Source: Pilatotrama ljubarskyi (Eukaryota > Basidiomycota > Agaricomycetes > Polyporales > Polyporaceae). Taken from it: 64,000 nt of DNA. This document shows, one piece after another, positions 1 to 10,611 of this stretch. Location of the stretch: assembly GCA_022385805.1 (NCBI GenBank), contig MU277676.1:508890-572889 (forward strand), read 5' to 3'. The position numbers were made by a program, and so were the translations under genes. The first letter of the stretch is position 1, and every line of letters begins with the position of its first letter. The notes beneath the pieces were generated by a model. That model saw only the letters and a program-made list of their open reading frames with translations, ran no database searches and had not been told where the DNA came from.

Positions 1-1
1 A

Positions 2-451
2 CGCGCGGTGCTGCAGCGGGCATACTCCGAGCGACTCCAGAAGCAATAGCACGAGCTCTGGCTTGCATCTCCACAAGGTCAGCGGTGCGCAAGGGTGATC
101 GATGACAGTCCGCCGAGCGAAGACGTGCACAAGCTATACCGGGGCCTATCCAGGCGGCAGTGCAGCATTTTGACCCAGCTCCGTAGCGGTCACTGTGGGC
201 TCAATGCCTACCTCGCACGCGTCAAGGCTATTGACTCCCCTCTGTGCCCCGCTTGCCTCATCCCTGAGACCCCCTCCCACTTCCTCTTCACTTGCCGCCG
301 CTTCACTGCGGCTCGTCATTCACTTCGTGAGGCCGTGAAAGGGCCCTTGTCCCTGCGAAATACTATTGGCAACGTCAAGGCGAGGTCAGCGGTTTTGGAG
401 TTTGTTGAAGCGTCGGGTCGGTTCGCGGGTTACGGTCAATCTGTTGGTTGA
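2..451 (+). pseudogene. C-terminal ORF2 fragment of a LINE (zinc-knuckle end of reverse transcriptase), broken
   Basis: The frame starting at base 2 reads as the C-terminal tail of LINE ORF2: a linker, a Leu/Arg-rich segment (LTQLRSGHCGLNAYL) and a CPAC-x(8)-HFLFTC cysteine/histidine cluster, typical of the zinc-binding tail after the RNase H domain. A TAG stop at 47-49 interrupts the frame just before this conserved stretch, so the copy is dead. The true stop is at 449-451. The family call rests on the CPxC...HxxxxC motif and its spacing from the tail. Confidence 0.7.
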
Positions 452-828
452 GTCCCATCTCTTTCCTTCTTAATCGCCTCTGCTCCTACCTCTTCATTCC
501 CCAATCCCCAATCCTCTCTGTTATTTGTGTACGCTACACCACACCCCTTATCCCTCTTCTTCCTTACGATACTCTATCGAGGTTTTCGCACCTCGCGGCT
601 CGTTACGGAACACGCCGCCCCACTGCCACGCACGTCTCTTACACACACCCCTCTTTCTCCCCTCCCTCCCGACCTTTAACCTCAGCTTACTACACGCACC
701 TTGTTCTCCCCAACACTCTTCCCCCTTACCCTTATTAGCATGCTCCCTTACGATGGTCTCCCCGTCGCGGTAGTTACAGAGTGGCACCTTCGGCCGAGAT
801 CGGCCTCGCTGCCACTATAATCCATGAA

Positions 829-846
829 TATATCTATCTATCTATC
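829..846 (+). repeat. (TATC)n microsatellite tail of the LINE
   Basis: TATATC followed by four TATC-like units, at the expected 3' terminus of the LINE. Confidence 0.7.
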
Positions 847-1324
847 AGCGCCAGGCTGTTGGCCGGCATCGGGCCGTTCTTCCGGTGGCACCCTCTTTCT
901 CTGGACAGTGCTCGACACGCGCAACTCGTCTCGACGGCATATGAGCGAGTATCGACAGAGCTGACAAACTACAAACGAGCGTATTAGCAATAATAATTAC
1001 AGGCGGACGGGCCCCAGATGAAGCGAGCGATGCACAACTGACATGCGAGCACAGAGATGGCGAGGGGCAACGGAGGTGGGCAGAACGGACGTGAGCGTTC
1101 TGCTACTAATACTAGACAAGTCGTGAGGGGAGGAAACCGGTGATAATGAGCAGTATATGGTCCGTCATGAGATGGTGAGATCCGAAGTAGTACACAAAGC
1201 AAAGACATGCATCCATAGCAGATATCAACGACCTGCCCACCGAACGCGCCGTCAGTCCTCGTGTCCAGAATAGTAGGGCAGAAGGAGACTCACGACGACA
1301 GGCAGCCAGACGTAACGTGTCATG
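847..1324. other. Intergenic, no gene seen
   Basis: Only short unsupported ORFs on both strands. This is the downstream flank of the Sec7-like gene and should hold its 3' UTR. Confidence 0.5.
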
Positions 1325-4300
1325 TCATGAAGCGGTCCCATTCGGGGTGTGGGCCTGGTCCGACTGCAGATACGCGAGCACCAACGGGATCGAGCTGTTC
1401 TGCCGGCACACCGTCTCCAGGTCGCGCATGCTCCATATCCGGCCGTGCAACGGCGGCGACGACTCTGTCCCCGTCCCCCGCTCGTCCTCGTCGTCCAGCT
1501 CCGTCTCCATCTTCCCCGGCCCGTGCCGCCGATACAGCTGGCTCCGCGACTTGGAGCGCGCATGCGCGGGAGGACCATCAGGGCGACTCCGCCTTTGAGG
1601 GCCGGCGCCGCCGAACGAGCTGGATACGCTACCGCTCCTGCTCCTGCTTGCGCCCGTGAGACGTGCGAGAGCTTGGTCGACGGCTGAGGGGTAAGGCGGC
1701 ACGTATGACGAGCCGCCGTCCTCGGGGCTGATCAGCGTCTCCTGCAGAACCTTGAACGCGAGTGCTTCCGCCGCAGGGTTGATCAGCAGCCCCGATGAGT
1801 GCGCCTGCGTCTGCGATGCTGCGGTAGCGATATCGATCTGGCGCTTTAGCGAGACCGTCCACTGGTGCCGGATGAGGGGATCGTCGACGCTGAACATGTA
1901 CCGCCGCTTGAGCCCCGTGTGGTTGACGAACGCGATCTGGAACGTGTTGCGCATGAACGAGCGCTCGACGACGACCGGGCTGCTCAGAGGCAGGCCAGAG
2001 TACGCGATCGCATTCGGTCCGGAGCGCCACATGATGATCGTCTTGTTCCCCAGCTGCGTACCAGTCACGCGGAAGGAGACCTCGGCGGACTTGGCGAAGT
2101 TGAGCACGGGGGGGTCGAAGACGAGGTCCTGGCCGTACAGCTGGATCGTGAGGTTCGGGTCGGGCTGCGGAATTCGGAGGATGATCGGCTCGGATTGCAT
2201 GCGGTACGTAAGACGGGGAGGGAGGGGGCGCTTGATGTTGATGACGATGTCGGGCTGGCTTGCCACGCTCGAGGGATGGCGCGCTTGCACCAGTCTCTCC
2301 CTGCGGACGGAGGCGTAGATCTTGTCGAGCAGGTCGTCCGAAGCAAGGCCACGGGAGTCGAACCGCCTGAAGGCCTCAAGGAAGTCGCGGCTCGTCACAT
2401 TGCGCTTGGGGTACCCAGTCACCCCAGGCTCCTGCGCGATACCGCCGTGCAAGACATCGTTGAGCTGCACAATCGCGCGCACGAGGCGGATAGCAAGGTC
2501 CTTGTCGTACGCGACGTTCGCAGCGTTCGCCTCGTACCACCGACTCGCGAAGGAGTCGAGCAGGTACTCGAGCGGACTCGAGTGCCCAGCGGCTGCCTTC
2601 GGAGGTATGTGTATGCTCTGGAGGAACACGCGGAGGGCCTTGTCTATCCGCAACCCCGTGAGACCGAAGCTGTCGACGTACGCCTTGAGCGCGACCTTAG
2701 ACGAACGCCGAGCCAGGAATTCGCCGAGGCGTGCCCTATCTACATCCAGCGTGCGGAACAGCAACTGCCCGAGCGCGACGTCGTCCCTCGGACCGGCCTT
2801 GCCCATGAGATTCGAGATAGCTTGGTCGGGATCCTTCGTGAACTGCTGAACGAACGTCTGGATGACCGGGTGCCGCGAAGGATTCAAAGTCACCGCGGTC
2901 TTCGCACGACCGTCGTCGCGATCCCCGCTTAGCCGGAGGTCCTTGAGCTGCACTACGCTCTTGATCACGAACTTCCTGTCGGTCGGGTTCGGCTTCGTCG
3001 CGTCCAACAGCGTCTCGTGCTCTTGCAGAATATGCTTCGCGATGATGAGCATGTCCGTGAACAGGAACAAGAACCGGTCCTTGACCGTATTCGCGTTCGC
3101 CACCTGCAGCACAGGCGACGAAAGCACGAGCTTCCTCGGCGGGTCGTCGATCGCCGACGGCCATAGCGAGCTCTTCGACCCGCGCCCAAGCACCTCCTCC
3201 AGGCGTTCCATGATCCTCTCGCCCGTGCTCACGCCAGGGGACGGCTCGTGCGCCGGCGGGCTCGGGTCGGGCGAATGCTGCGACGACGACATCGTGGACG
3301 AGAACGACTCGGACGTCGAGCGCGTGGGAAAATCATCCAGCGAAGACTGCGGGTCAGGCGTCGTGGACGAGGTCGGCTCGGGGGGCGACCAGAAGCCGGG
3401 CGAAGAGTGGTCCGAGAGTACGTACGGCGGCGACGCTGCTCCACTCGTCCCGGCGCTCGTGTCTGCGTCCGGACGTGCGCCGATCCGCGGAGAGTGGGCC
3501 ATCTCACGCTCGGAGGGAGGTTCGGGCGACTGTTGTGTGGGCTCCTTCGGGGGCGGCTGGGGTGGTCCGATTCGCTGGGCGCTAGTGACGTTCGTCGGCG
3601 TGCGCGACTTGTCGCTGACGGTGCTATCCCAGCTCTGGGTGGACAGTTCGCTGTTCTCGCGCTGCATGAGGAGATCGGTCAGGGACGGCTTCTGTGCCAC
3701 TCGCGTACGAGGGTCAGCCTGCTGTGGTTGTTGCGTGCTGGGTGTTGAAGGAGCGGAAGACTGCGACTTGAATCTATTGAGCCATTTCTTCACCCCGTCG
3801 CGAGTCGTGGGCAGCTTTCCGACGGAGCCTGAACCACTGGCGGTAGGAGAGATGACCTGCGGCTGGATGTTGAAGTAGTCCGGATGAGAGGACGTTGACG
3901 GGGCGGAAGCGAGGGGTTGCGAGAACTTCGACCAAAGGCGGCTATCCGAAGCCTGGTGAGACAGCTTGCGCTCCCGCCCGCCGTCGGCGAACTTTGTAGT
4001 CGCACCCGACGAACTCGACGAGCTCGGCATCATGTCCACAGGCAGGCCGTTCACGGGTGACAGCATATCCGGGGAGGACGCAGACGGGGTCATCGCCCTT
4101 GCTCTGTTCCGCTGCTCCTCCAGCTGAATGAGCGCCGGGAACGGGAACAGCTTCGAATCCGCATACTTCAGGAGGTCCGCAGACGACGCTGGGGGCACGG
4201 GCGACACGCCGCCAGGCGGCGCAGATTGTGGGGCGAGCGAGAGCATGGAGGTCGACGATGATGTCGACTGCATGACCGGTAGTGGCGCCTGGGCCTGCTG

Positions 4301-6637
4301 CATCGCGAAGATGCCGTTCCCGTTGCTGGGCCCAGCGCCCGAGGACGACTCGGTCTTCTCGATCTTGCCGCTGTTCAGGCTCGCGCCACTCTCCCGACTC
4401 ACGCTCGAGTCGGTGTTGTACCGTCGCTCGCGCGCGCTGACGCTGTTCGTCCGCGAGCGCCGTCCACCGCTCGACCCCGTACGGGTGAACGTGTTCTTCA
4501 TCCAGGTGCTGATCGAGCCGCCTTCCCCGCCACGCTTCGGTGTCGACTCCGCTCTTGACTCGTCCCAGTCGGTGTTATAGTCGACCGTAGACGGGGAGCG
4601 GTCTAGCTGGTGTGGTGCAGCCACGGAGAGCCGCATAGGGTACGTCGGAGGAGAAGGCTGCGCATCGGTCCGCGCGGGTTCCGGACCAGCTGCTGCAGAC
4701 GAGGCAGTAGGGGAGGCGGGAGAGGGAGGGATGTTTGCGGGAGTCATTTCCGGCGAGGTTTCGACGTCCACAATAAGAGGCTGGGGGACGCTCGGCCGCT
4801 CGGACTCTGGTATGTACTCCTGAGACGACCTCTGGTCTGCACCGTCCGCGTACGGCTCTTCACCGGCGCCCTGGTCGACAAGCTCTTCCTCGTGCTCTTC
4901 GTCGTCCTCGTCGTCCTCGTCGTCGACAAGGGGGCGTTCTTGAACTAGAGCGAAATCAGCATCTGTCTCCGCTCGGATGTGACTGAACTTGCCTAGCTCA
5001 GCGACCCAGCTGATTTCGCTGCCCCGCTCAAAGTTCGTCGCATTGGCGAGCCGGCTGCGGCTCCGCTGCTCCTGGTACAATACCTGTTCGCCCTCATCCT
5101 CCGGAAACACGTTCTCCTTCAGCGGCGTCTGGAACGGACTCGCAGGGAACAAGTCGTGCCTAAAGCTCGGGTTGTTGGACATGAACATCGGCACCGCCAC
5201 AGCGGAAGCCGGACCCGAGTCCGTGGACGCATTCGACGGCGCGTCCGACGTGTGAGGCAGACGGAGGCCTGCAAGACGATGATTGCGCGCCGGGGTGGTG
5301 GGGAGGTTCGGTGGACGCGACGACGTCGCGCCCTCTGGGGCGTCATCTTCGTCCTCTATGACCGGTCCTCGGTGGCCCATCGGCGTCTCGTAGTTGTACG
5401 GGGCATCTCCGTTGGGCTTCAAGCGTGGCGACGGCCGCTCCGCGTCGCTGCTCTGGAAGCGACTCGCAGATGAGGGGGATCGTGGAGGCTCGGGGGTGCC
5501 GCGGAACAGTGCTGGAAGGGGAGACTGCGGAGGAGGCGGGAGCGGTGTGTTCCTGGCTGATGTCGAGAGCACCTCTCTTTCTTCCCGATCATCGACGACG
5601 GTCGAGGCGCGCGACGAGCTCCTACGCGACCGTCTCCGCCGTTTCTTCGCGGTAACGACTGGCGGAGGGACCTCCTCGCCACCGCTCGTCTGGTCACCCT
5701 CAGCCTGATTGATGCGTGGGCCGAGTCGGTTGAGGAGCATGCGTCGCGCGGCCATCCGCTCCCCTCCTGCGACAGTGTTGTTGCGCACGAGCTTCGCCCC
5801 GCCTTGTGAAGGGGTAGGTGACTGGGACATGAAAGTGAGGTCGACGGGCTCGCCTGTGAGCTTCGACATAGCCATCGCCCGGGCGGCCCCAGCGCTATTT
5901 GACCTGAACAGGCCAGCCCCGACGCCCTTCTGGATCTCATCTAATGACGGAAGAGGTGTTGAGGGGGTCGTCCCGGGGTAGAGAAGCGGTGCGACTGGGG
6001 AGAGGGGGGAGCGGAGGAAGTGCGATGCGGGGAAGGCGGCGAGGTGGGAGGGAATGGGAGATACCAGTGGCGGGGAAGGTGGCGGGTCCTCTCCGGGGGC
6101 GGAGGTGTAGTATTCGTCGGCGGAGGACTCGTTGGTATGGCTGGCGGAGCCGGGCTGGGCATATTGTCTGGCGGAAGCCTTGCCTTTGAGGTCTCTGGAA
6201 CCCCTCGAGCGCGTCCGCGACCTGGAGCGCCGTTTGGAGCGTGTGGGCGTATCACCTGCGGCGGCGGGAGTCTTGGCTCTGTCCTCGAACGCTGCGTCGC
6301 CGCCGGGGTTCGCTTCCTGCTCCTCGCTGTCCGCCGGTGTACCTGCGCCCTGGCCCGTGCCCCCCTGCAAGTCTCCTCCACCGGGGTCGAGCTCGCCTTG
6401 TGAGCGAGGGACAGGCTCGAGGTGTTCCTCGTCTGCGTATCCGTTCGGCTGATCCTCCTGGTGGTCGTGTTCCTCCTGTTCGCCCTTCCTCTCCTCGCTG
6501 TTGGAGCGCTCGCCCTCGCTGACGGCTTCGACGTGCATGGGGGGCCTCCTGCCGTCCTTCATCCTCGGGAGGGAGGCGGCGCGTTTGAGCTTTGCGACGG
6601 CGGTCGCGCGCTGCTCTGCGGCAGAGGATGGGTCCAT
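1325..6637 (-). CDS. Giant Sec7-like plus PH domain protein (probable catalytically divergent ARF-GEF relative)
   Basis: One uninterrupted 1770-residue frame. Residues 1 to about 1150 are low-complexity and disordered (Ser/Pro/Arg-rich, with an acidic run DDEDDEDDEEHEEE near 570-585). A PH-like strand (FLFTDMLIIAKH) lies near 1190. A helical Sec7-like domain covers about 1260-1470 and a second PH domain about 1515-1615. Sec7 domains exchange GDP for GTP on ARF GTPases at Golgi or endosomal membranes and the PH domain binds lipid. Here the first Sec7 motif, normally LPGEAQ with the glutamic finger, reads IPPKAAA near residue 1345, and the second motif, normally LNTDLHNP, reads LNDVLHGG. Exchange activity is therefore doubtful. 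The start ATG at 6637 is followed by LKRAASLPRMKDGRRPP. No intron is needed, which is unusual beside its intron-rich neighbours. Confidence 0.8.
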   Translation of the reverse strand: MDPSSAAEQRATAVAKLKRAASLPRMKDGRRPPMHVEAVSEGERSNSEERKGEQEEHDHQEDQPNGYADEEHLEPVPRSQGELDPGGGDLQGGTGQGAGTPADSEEQEANPGGDAAFEDRAKTPAAAGDTPTRSKRRSRSRTRSRGSRDLKGKASARQYAQPGSASHTNESSADEYYTSAPGEDPPPSPPLVSPIPSHLAAFPASHFLRSPLSPVAPLLYPGTTPSTPLPSLDEIQKGVGAGLFRSNSAGAARAMAMSKLTGEPVDLTFMSQSPTPSQGGAKLVRNNTVAGGERMAARRMLLNRLGPRINQAEGDQTSGGEEVPPPVVTAKKRRRRSRRSSSRASTVVDDREEREVLSTSARNTPLPPPPQSPLPALFRGTPEPPRSPSSASRFQSSDAERPSPRLKPNGDAPYNYETPMGHRGPVIEDEDDAPEGATSSRPPNLPTTPARNHRLAGLRLPHTSDAPSNASTDSGPASAVAVPMFMSNNPSFRHDLFPASPFQTPLKENVFPEDEGEQVLYQEQRSRSRLANATNFERGSEISWVAELGKFSHIRAETDADFALVQERPLVDDEDDEDDEEHEEELVDQGAGEEPYADGADQRSSQEYIPESERPSVPQPLIVDVETSPEMTPANIPPSPASPTASSAAAGPEPARTDAQPSPPTYPMRLSVAAPHQLDRSPSTVDYNTDWDESRAESTPKRGGEGGSISTWMKNTFTRTGSSGGRRSRTNSVSARERRYNTDSSVSRESGASLNSGKIEKTESSSGAGPSNGNGIFAMQQAQAPLPVMQSTSSSTSMLSLAPQSAPPGGVSPVPPASSADLLKYADSKLFPFPALIQLEEQRNRARAMTPSASSPDMLSPVNGLPVDMMPSSSSSSGATTKFADGGRERKLSHQASDSRLWSKFSQPLASAPSTSSHPDYFNIQPQVISPTASGSGSVGKLPTTRDGVKKWLNRFKSQSSAPSTPSTQQPQQADPRTRVAQKPSLTDLLMQRENSELSTQSWDSTVSDKSRTPTNVTSAQRIGPPQPPPKEPTQQSPEPPSEREMAHSPRIGARPDADTSAGTSGAASPPYVLSDHSSPGFWSPPEPTSSTTPDPQSSLDDFPTRSTSESFSSTMSSSQHSPDPSPPAHEPSPGVSTGERIMERLEEVLGRGSKSSLWPSAIDDPPRKLVLSSPVLQVANANTVKDRFLFLFTDMLIIAKHILQEHETLLDATKPNPTDRKFVIKSVVQLKDLRLSGDRDDGRAKTAVTLNPSRHPVIQTFVQQFTKDPDQAISNLMGKAGPRDDVALGQLLFRTLDVDRARLGEFLARRSSKVALKAYVDSFGLTGLRIDKALRVFLQSIHIPPKAAAGHSSPLEYLLDSFASRWYEANAANVAYDKDLAIRLVRAIVQLNDVLHGGIAQEPGVTGYPKRNVTSRDFLEAFRRFDSRGLASDDLLDKIYASVRRERLVQARHPSSVASQPDIVINIKRPLPPRLTYRMQSEPIILRIPQPDPNLTIQLYGQDLVFDPPVLNFAKSAEVSFRVTGTQLGNKTIIMWRSGPNAIAYSGLPLSSPVVVERSFMRNTFQIAFVNHTGLKRRYMFSVDDPLIRHQWTVSLKRQIDIATAASQTQAHSSGLLINPAAEALAFKVLQETLISPEDGGSSYVPPYPSAVDQALARLTGASRSRSGSVSSSFGGAGPQRRSRPDGPPAHARSKSRSQLYRRHGPGKMETELDDEDERGTGTESSPPLHGRIWSMRDLETVCRQNSSIPLVLAYLQSDQAHTPNGTAS

Positions 6638-7228
6638 GCTGGGTCGGGGTGAGGTGCTGAATGGGGATCGAATGCACCTCGGAGTCTGTAAGAAGGCGGT
6701 GGGTTACGATGTGCGTGGCAGGGTGGATTCGCGGGCGAACCTTGGGTAGATTAGCTTGCCCGGGAGCTGGGCAGATGGTCGGGGTCAGCGTGCACGTGGA
6801 CGGTGGGCTCGTCGCGCACAGAGAAGAGGGGAAACATACCGAGCAAGACATAAAGACGGAGAGAGAAGAAATGGGTGGTGGTGGTCGAGAACAAGGGTCG
6901 AGGACAACGTCGAGCGGGGAAGCGGTGACGGGCGCCAATGCGAGGGAGGGACTGTGACTGTCGACGTGCAAAGTCAAAAAAGGCGAAAAGTCGGTCTCTC
7001 AAGCCTCGTGTCATCCGCGAGCTCAGTCTTTCTCTGCTTGGACTTGCCCACGACCAGTCCTCTCTCGACTTGTCTCGGCTATGTCCTGCTTCGCTCTCTC
7101 TGTGCTCTTCTCCAGGACGCGTCTGATCCATACACCCCTTTCTCGTATCGCACCGGCCCACATGTGAGCGGTGTATAGAACGCTGCGTATTAGAGTCCAT
7201 CTCTACAATAGTACTTTTAGCTCTACAT
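6638..7228. other. Intergenic: promoter side of the Sec7-like gene and 3' flank of MIA40
   Basis: No coding sequence is supported. Pyrimidine-rich tracts on the minus strand just upstream of 6637 fit a basidiomycete core promoter. No TATA box is evident. Confidence 0.4.
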
Positions 7229-8106
7229 TCATGCTGAGGACGGCGTCGACGTCCGGGGCTTGCTCTTCTGGTCGGCGGGGGCAGCAGAGTCCGCCTGAGG
7301 AGAAGGAGACCCCGCCTGGGTCGGAATCTCCGCCGTCTCCGAGCTCGGGACAGCATCCGAGGGCGGGACGTCCTCGTCCTCGTCGTCGTTCATGATATCT
7401 ACGCGCGCACCCATCAGTCACCGCTATTCGAACCCACGAGCCATAGCACTGCTCACCCTCGCCATACACGTCCGGGTGCTGCCTGAAGCACTCCTGCATC
7501 GCCTTGAACTTCTCCACGCAGTCGATGCCCTTCGGCTCCGCCTCCGAGAACACAAAGCACGAGAACGCCTCCCTAAACTCCATCCCGCACGGCCCGTGCG
7601 CCATCCCGCCCAAGCACGGGCAGTCCCAGTTGATCTCGCCCGTCTCGGGGTTGAACGCGCCCCCGCCCCCGCCCCCGCCGCTCTCGCCCTCTTCGGCGTC
7701 GGCGGTCGGAGGTGTGGGCGAGGCTTCGCCTTCAGCCGGGGGAGGGTCCGCGGGGGATGGGCGGGGCGTCTTGGGTATTGAGGGCTCGTGCTTGTCGGCG
7801 GTGGAGGGCGAGTGTGAGATGGCCTCCGGGGAAGCGGAGGACTTGGGGGTCAGAGGGACTTGCTTGGACGCTGCGTACATGTCCCTCGTAAGGACGTGCC
7901 ATGGGCATAAGTGACTGACACTCACGTGAAGAGGGAGAGTCCAGCGCTATCCTCTCGCCGTACCAGGAGCTCCCGACAAAGTACGACGCGGCCACGGCAG
8001 AGGCCCCGAGTACAGCCCGCACCCGTGCAGGACGCGCAGATGCAGCTTGACGCGCCGACGTGTGCACGGAGCGTCGGAAAGAGGCGTTCGCAAGTGTCCT
8101 GAACAT
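7229..8106 (-). CDS. MIA40: Mitochondrial intermembrane-space import and assembly protein Mia40
   Basis: Three exons (8106-7926, 7870-7457, 7398-7229) joined by GTGAGT...GCAG and GTGAGC...GTAG introns give about 254 residues. The N-terminus ([19 protein letters not shown]) is a mitochondrial targeting sequence, followed by one membrane anchor ([14 protein letters not shown]). The catalytic domain has the redox-active CPC motif (WDCPCLGG), then twin CX9C motifs ([11 protein letters not shown] and [11 protein letters not shown]). Mia40 oxidises incoming small cysteine proteins in the intermembrane space and passes electrons to Erv1. The tail is acidic and Pro/Ser-rich. An upstream in-frame non-ATG extension exists, but 8106 is the first ATG. 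Confidence 0.93.
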
Positions 8107-8466
8107 CGTGGAGCCAAGCAAGCAGAGGGCGTCGCGGAGAGAGAGAAGGAACGTCGAGCGTCGAACGAGACACCGCCGGGGACGCGGTCAATAGTCAGCA
8201 CAGACTAGGCGCTCATACACGTCGGGAAATTTCGCTGACGCAGGCGATTCGGCTTCTCAGGTCCGGACTCGGCAGCGCGTGGGAACCCGACGCATTACCA
8301 CGTTTGGGAATAGGGCGGGGTAGTACGCGCGCCGCGGCGACTCAACGACCAACCAAGCGGCTCCGAATGGCTACACCCGAACATACAGCGTAAGTAGTCC
8401 TCCTGTAACACCGCCAAATACACCTTGCGCTGTCGATACACTGCACTACCAGCACGTCCAGGCCGC
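8107..8466. other. Intergenic: MIA40 promoter region
   Basis: No gene seen. Contains the 5' flank of MIA40 and the 3' flank of the metallo-beta-lactamase-fold gene; both are on the minus strand. Confidence 0.4.
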
Positions 8467-9912
8467 TCATTCCACCGTCGGCGTGTGCATCATCCGCTCC
8501 GTCCCCGGCGTCCCCTCCACGATCACCTTATGGCCCACTCCCGCGGGCACGCACCCCTCGCCGAGCGCGTGCTCCAGCGCCACCTTAGCCGCGAAGCCTG
8601 TACAGTGCATCGGCAGCACGTACATCGGCGCAGGGCGCATCTGGTTCGCCAGGTAGTCCACCGTGGGCGGGATGCGGTCCGCGAGGTCTGCTCCTGCGAG
8701 GTGCAGACCGCCTACTATCTGCATGCGTGAGGCCGTCAGCACACCGTGCCAACGAGCGCTAGCGTACAGGAAGGGAAAACGTGCCATGTAGACGGGGCGA
8801 GAGAACTTCTCGACCGCGTCCTTGACGACGTTGACGATGCCGGCATGTGAGCACCTGCGTGAATGAACGGGTCAGCCGGGTTTCCAGGTAGACCAAAGCC
8901 TCACTCACGCTGAGAAGATGACGAGTCCTTTGCCTACGACGTCAACGACCGCATACCGCTCGTCCATGATATCCTGCGCGAGCGGTCAGACACCAATCTC
9001 CCCAGCCGGCGAGTTACCACCCACCTCCTCCTTCACCCACTCCCCCTGCCCCTCCTTCTCGACCCACCGCACCCCGCTCGGCAAGCCCCCCTCAAAATGC
9101 GTCACCCGCGGTATCTCCCCGCTCACCCACACCGTCCCACCGGCGACGGTATGCCCCTCCGCATGCCTCTCCACAACCCCGCCCGCCTCCTCCACCTCCT
9201 CAAACCGCGGATCGTCCGCCAGCCTTCCGACGACCTTGCCCCCCGACGGCGCGACGCCCCGCGCGACCGGCCGGTCCGGGTGCAGGTCCGCGACGCACGG
9301 GGCAGCGTCCGGCGGGGCGTGCGTGCGGCGGTAGCGGAGGAAGGCGAGCATGCCGCCGCTGTGGTCGCAGTGCCAGTGCGAGAGGAGGAGGCGGGTGATG
9401 CGCTCGACGGGGAGCCTGAGCGCCTCGACGTTGCGGACGATCGAGCGCGAGTCGGGGCCGGTGTCGAAGAGCGTGTATTGCGGCTCGGAGCCTTCTGCTT
9501 CTGTTTGCTGCGGGCGGACGCGGAGTATGTGAGAGGTTATGGTGACGGGACGGACGAGGACGCCTCACGATGAGTGCCGAGAAACCGTGGGCTCCTGCAA
9601 GCCGTGGGTGAGTTCAGGAAGGCTGCTTACGTTCGTGTGCGTCGTTGAGACGTACCGCAGCAGTAGTTCTCGAGATCCAGGAATGGCACGCCGGTAAGAG
9701 GGTCCCGAGGCGTGTCGGGATGCGACAGGTGCTGAGGGACTTCATGTATGAAGCCCGGAGGCAACTTGCTCATCCTGCATCAGCGCGGTAGGTCAGGAAA
9801 GCACCTCGACCATGGCCATTGCGCATACGGCGAGGACGAACCATTCGATGCAGTTGTCCACGACGAAGGTGATGGTGAGCTTGTCCACAGCTTTGACGTT
9901 CGGTGGACTCAT
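8467..9912 (-). CDS. Metallo-beta-lactamase-fold hydrolase of the dihydropterin-phosphate synthase-like group (COG1237 type)
   Basis: Exons 9912-9842, 9774-9656, 9594-9569 (26 nt), 9507-9025, 8973-8909 and 8854-8467 join in frame. Landmarks in order: VDKLTITFVVDN start strand, KLPPGFIHEVPQHL, DLENYCCG then AHGFSALI across the tiny exon, FDTGPDS, the metal-binding SHWHCDHSGG (HxHxDH), GKGLVIFSACSHAGI and VGGLHLAG. This matches the COG1237 family, soluble metal-dependent hydrolases of uncertain substrate. A 66-nt segment with GC...AG ends inside the last exon may be an intron (about 361 residues if removed, 383 if kept). Start 9912 is preferred over in-frame upstream sequence because the family begins here. 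Confidence 0.85.
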
Positions 9913-10611
9913 GGTCGCGATGCTGGCGTTATGTCCGTTGATGCTGAGATGGCCCTCTACTATAGGGCGTTTGTTGGGGAGCTCTGAGTTATATGCCTTC
10001 AGGAAGCGCACCGTACGGGGTTACGACGCTGGGGGCTTCTTATCCGGAATTACTGCTGCAATTCGGAGTTGGCGCAGAGCTAGTAGGTGATCTGCACGCG
10101 GAGGTATCACACAATGTCCGGCGGTATCATGAGTCTGGCGTATCACGGTGCGCACATGTGCTGTTTTACACAGCTGCTCACCTCAATCTCTTGCAGGAAA
10201 CTAGCTATTAGTCGGCGATCGGGAATTGCAGCATGCAGCACTAGTACTACCGTGGCATGCAGGATACACTGCGAAGTCGAGTACAGACCTCTTCCCCATT
10301 ACGTCACACTCGACCGGTCCGCTCATCCGTCCTACACCTTGTTCGAAAGTTCAAACGTGCCCCGCTGTCCATGGCAGGAAGGCTTGTTCGATGATGCGCC
10401 TTACGAGGATCCAGCTTGCTAGACTAGTCGAGTGAACGCAGCCACCGTAGTACAACAATATTCTCGATAAGGTACCGGGTATGACAGGGTATCGTTAGGG
10501 GGCAAGAGATAGAGGTGTTCATCATCAGCAGCGTCGTCGGCCGACTCCCAAACAAAAAAGTATTGAGGAGAACACAAGGCTCGGAGGGTGCGCCGGCGTC
10601 GAGGCCCAAGC
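9913..10611. other. Intergenic, no gene seen
   Basis: Short ORFs on both strands have no recognisable content. It holds the promoter of the metallo-beta-lactamase-fold gene and the 3' flank of the barrel protein gene. Confidence 0.45.

Larger units (their letters stand above)
1..846 (+). mobile_element. 3' end of a non-LTR (LINE, Tad/RNase H-type) retrotransposon
   Basis: The window opens inside a LINE whose coding end lies at 2-451. It is followed by about 380 bases of pyrimidine-rich 3' UTR and a short (TATC)n tail, which is how many basidiomycete LINEs end. The 5' part lies outside the window, so total length and target duplication cannot be judged. Beyond 846 the composition changes and no LINE-like coding is seen. 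Confidence 0.75.

Noticed and set aside
1865..2932. Plus-strand 355-codon ORF
   Set aside because: Antisense to the Sec7-like gene; arises from GC-rich codon bias.
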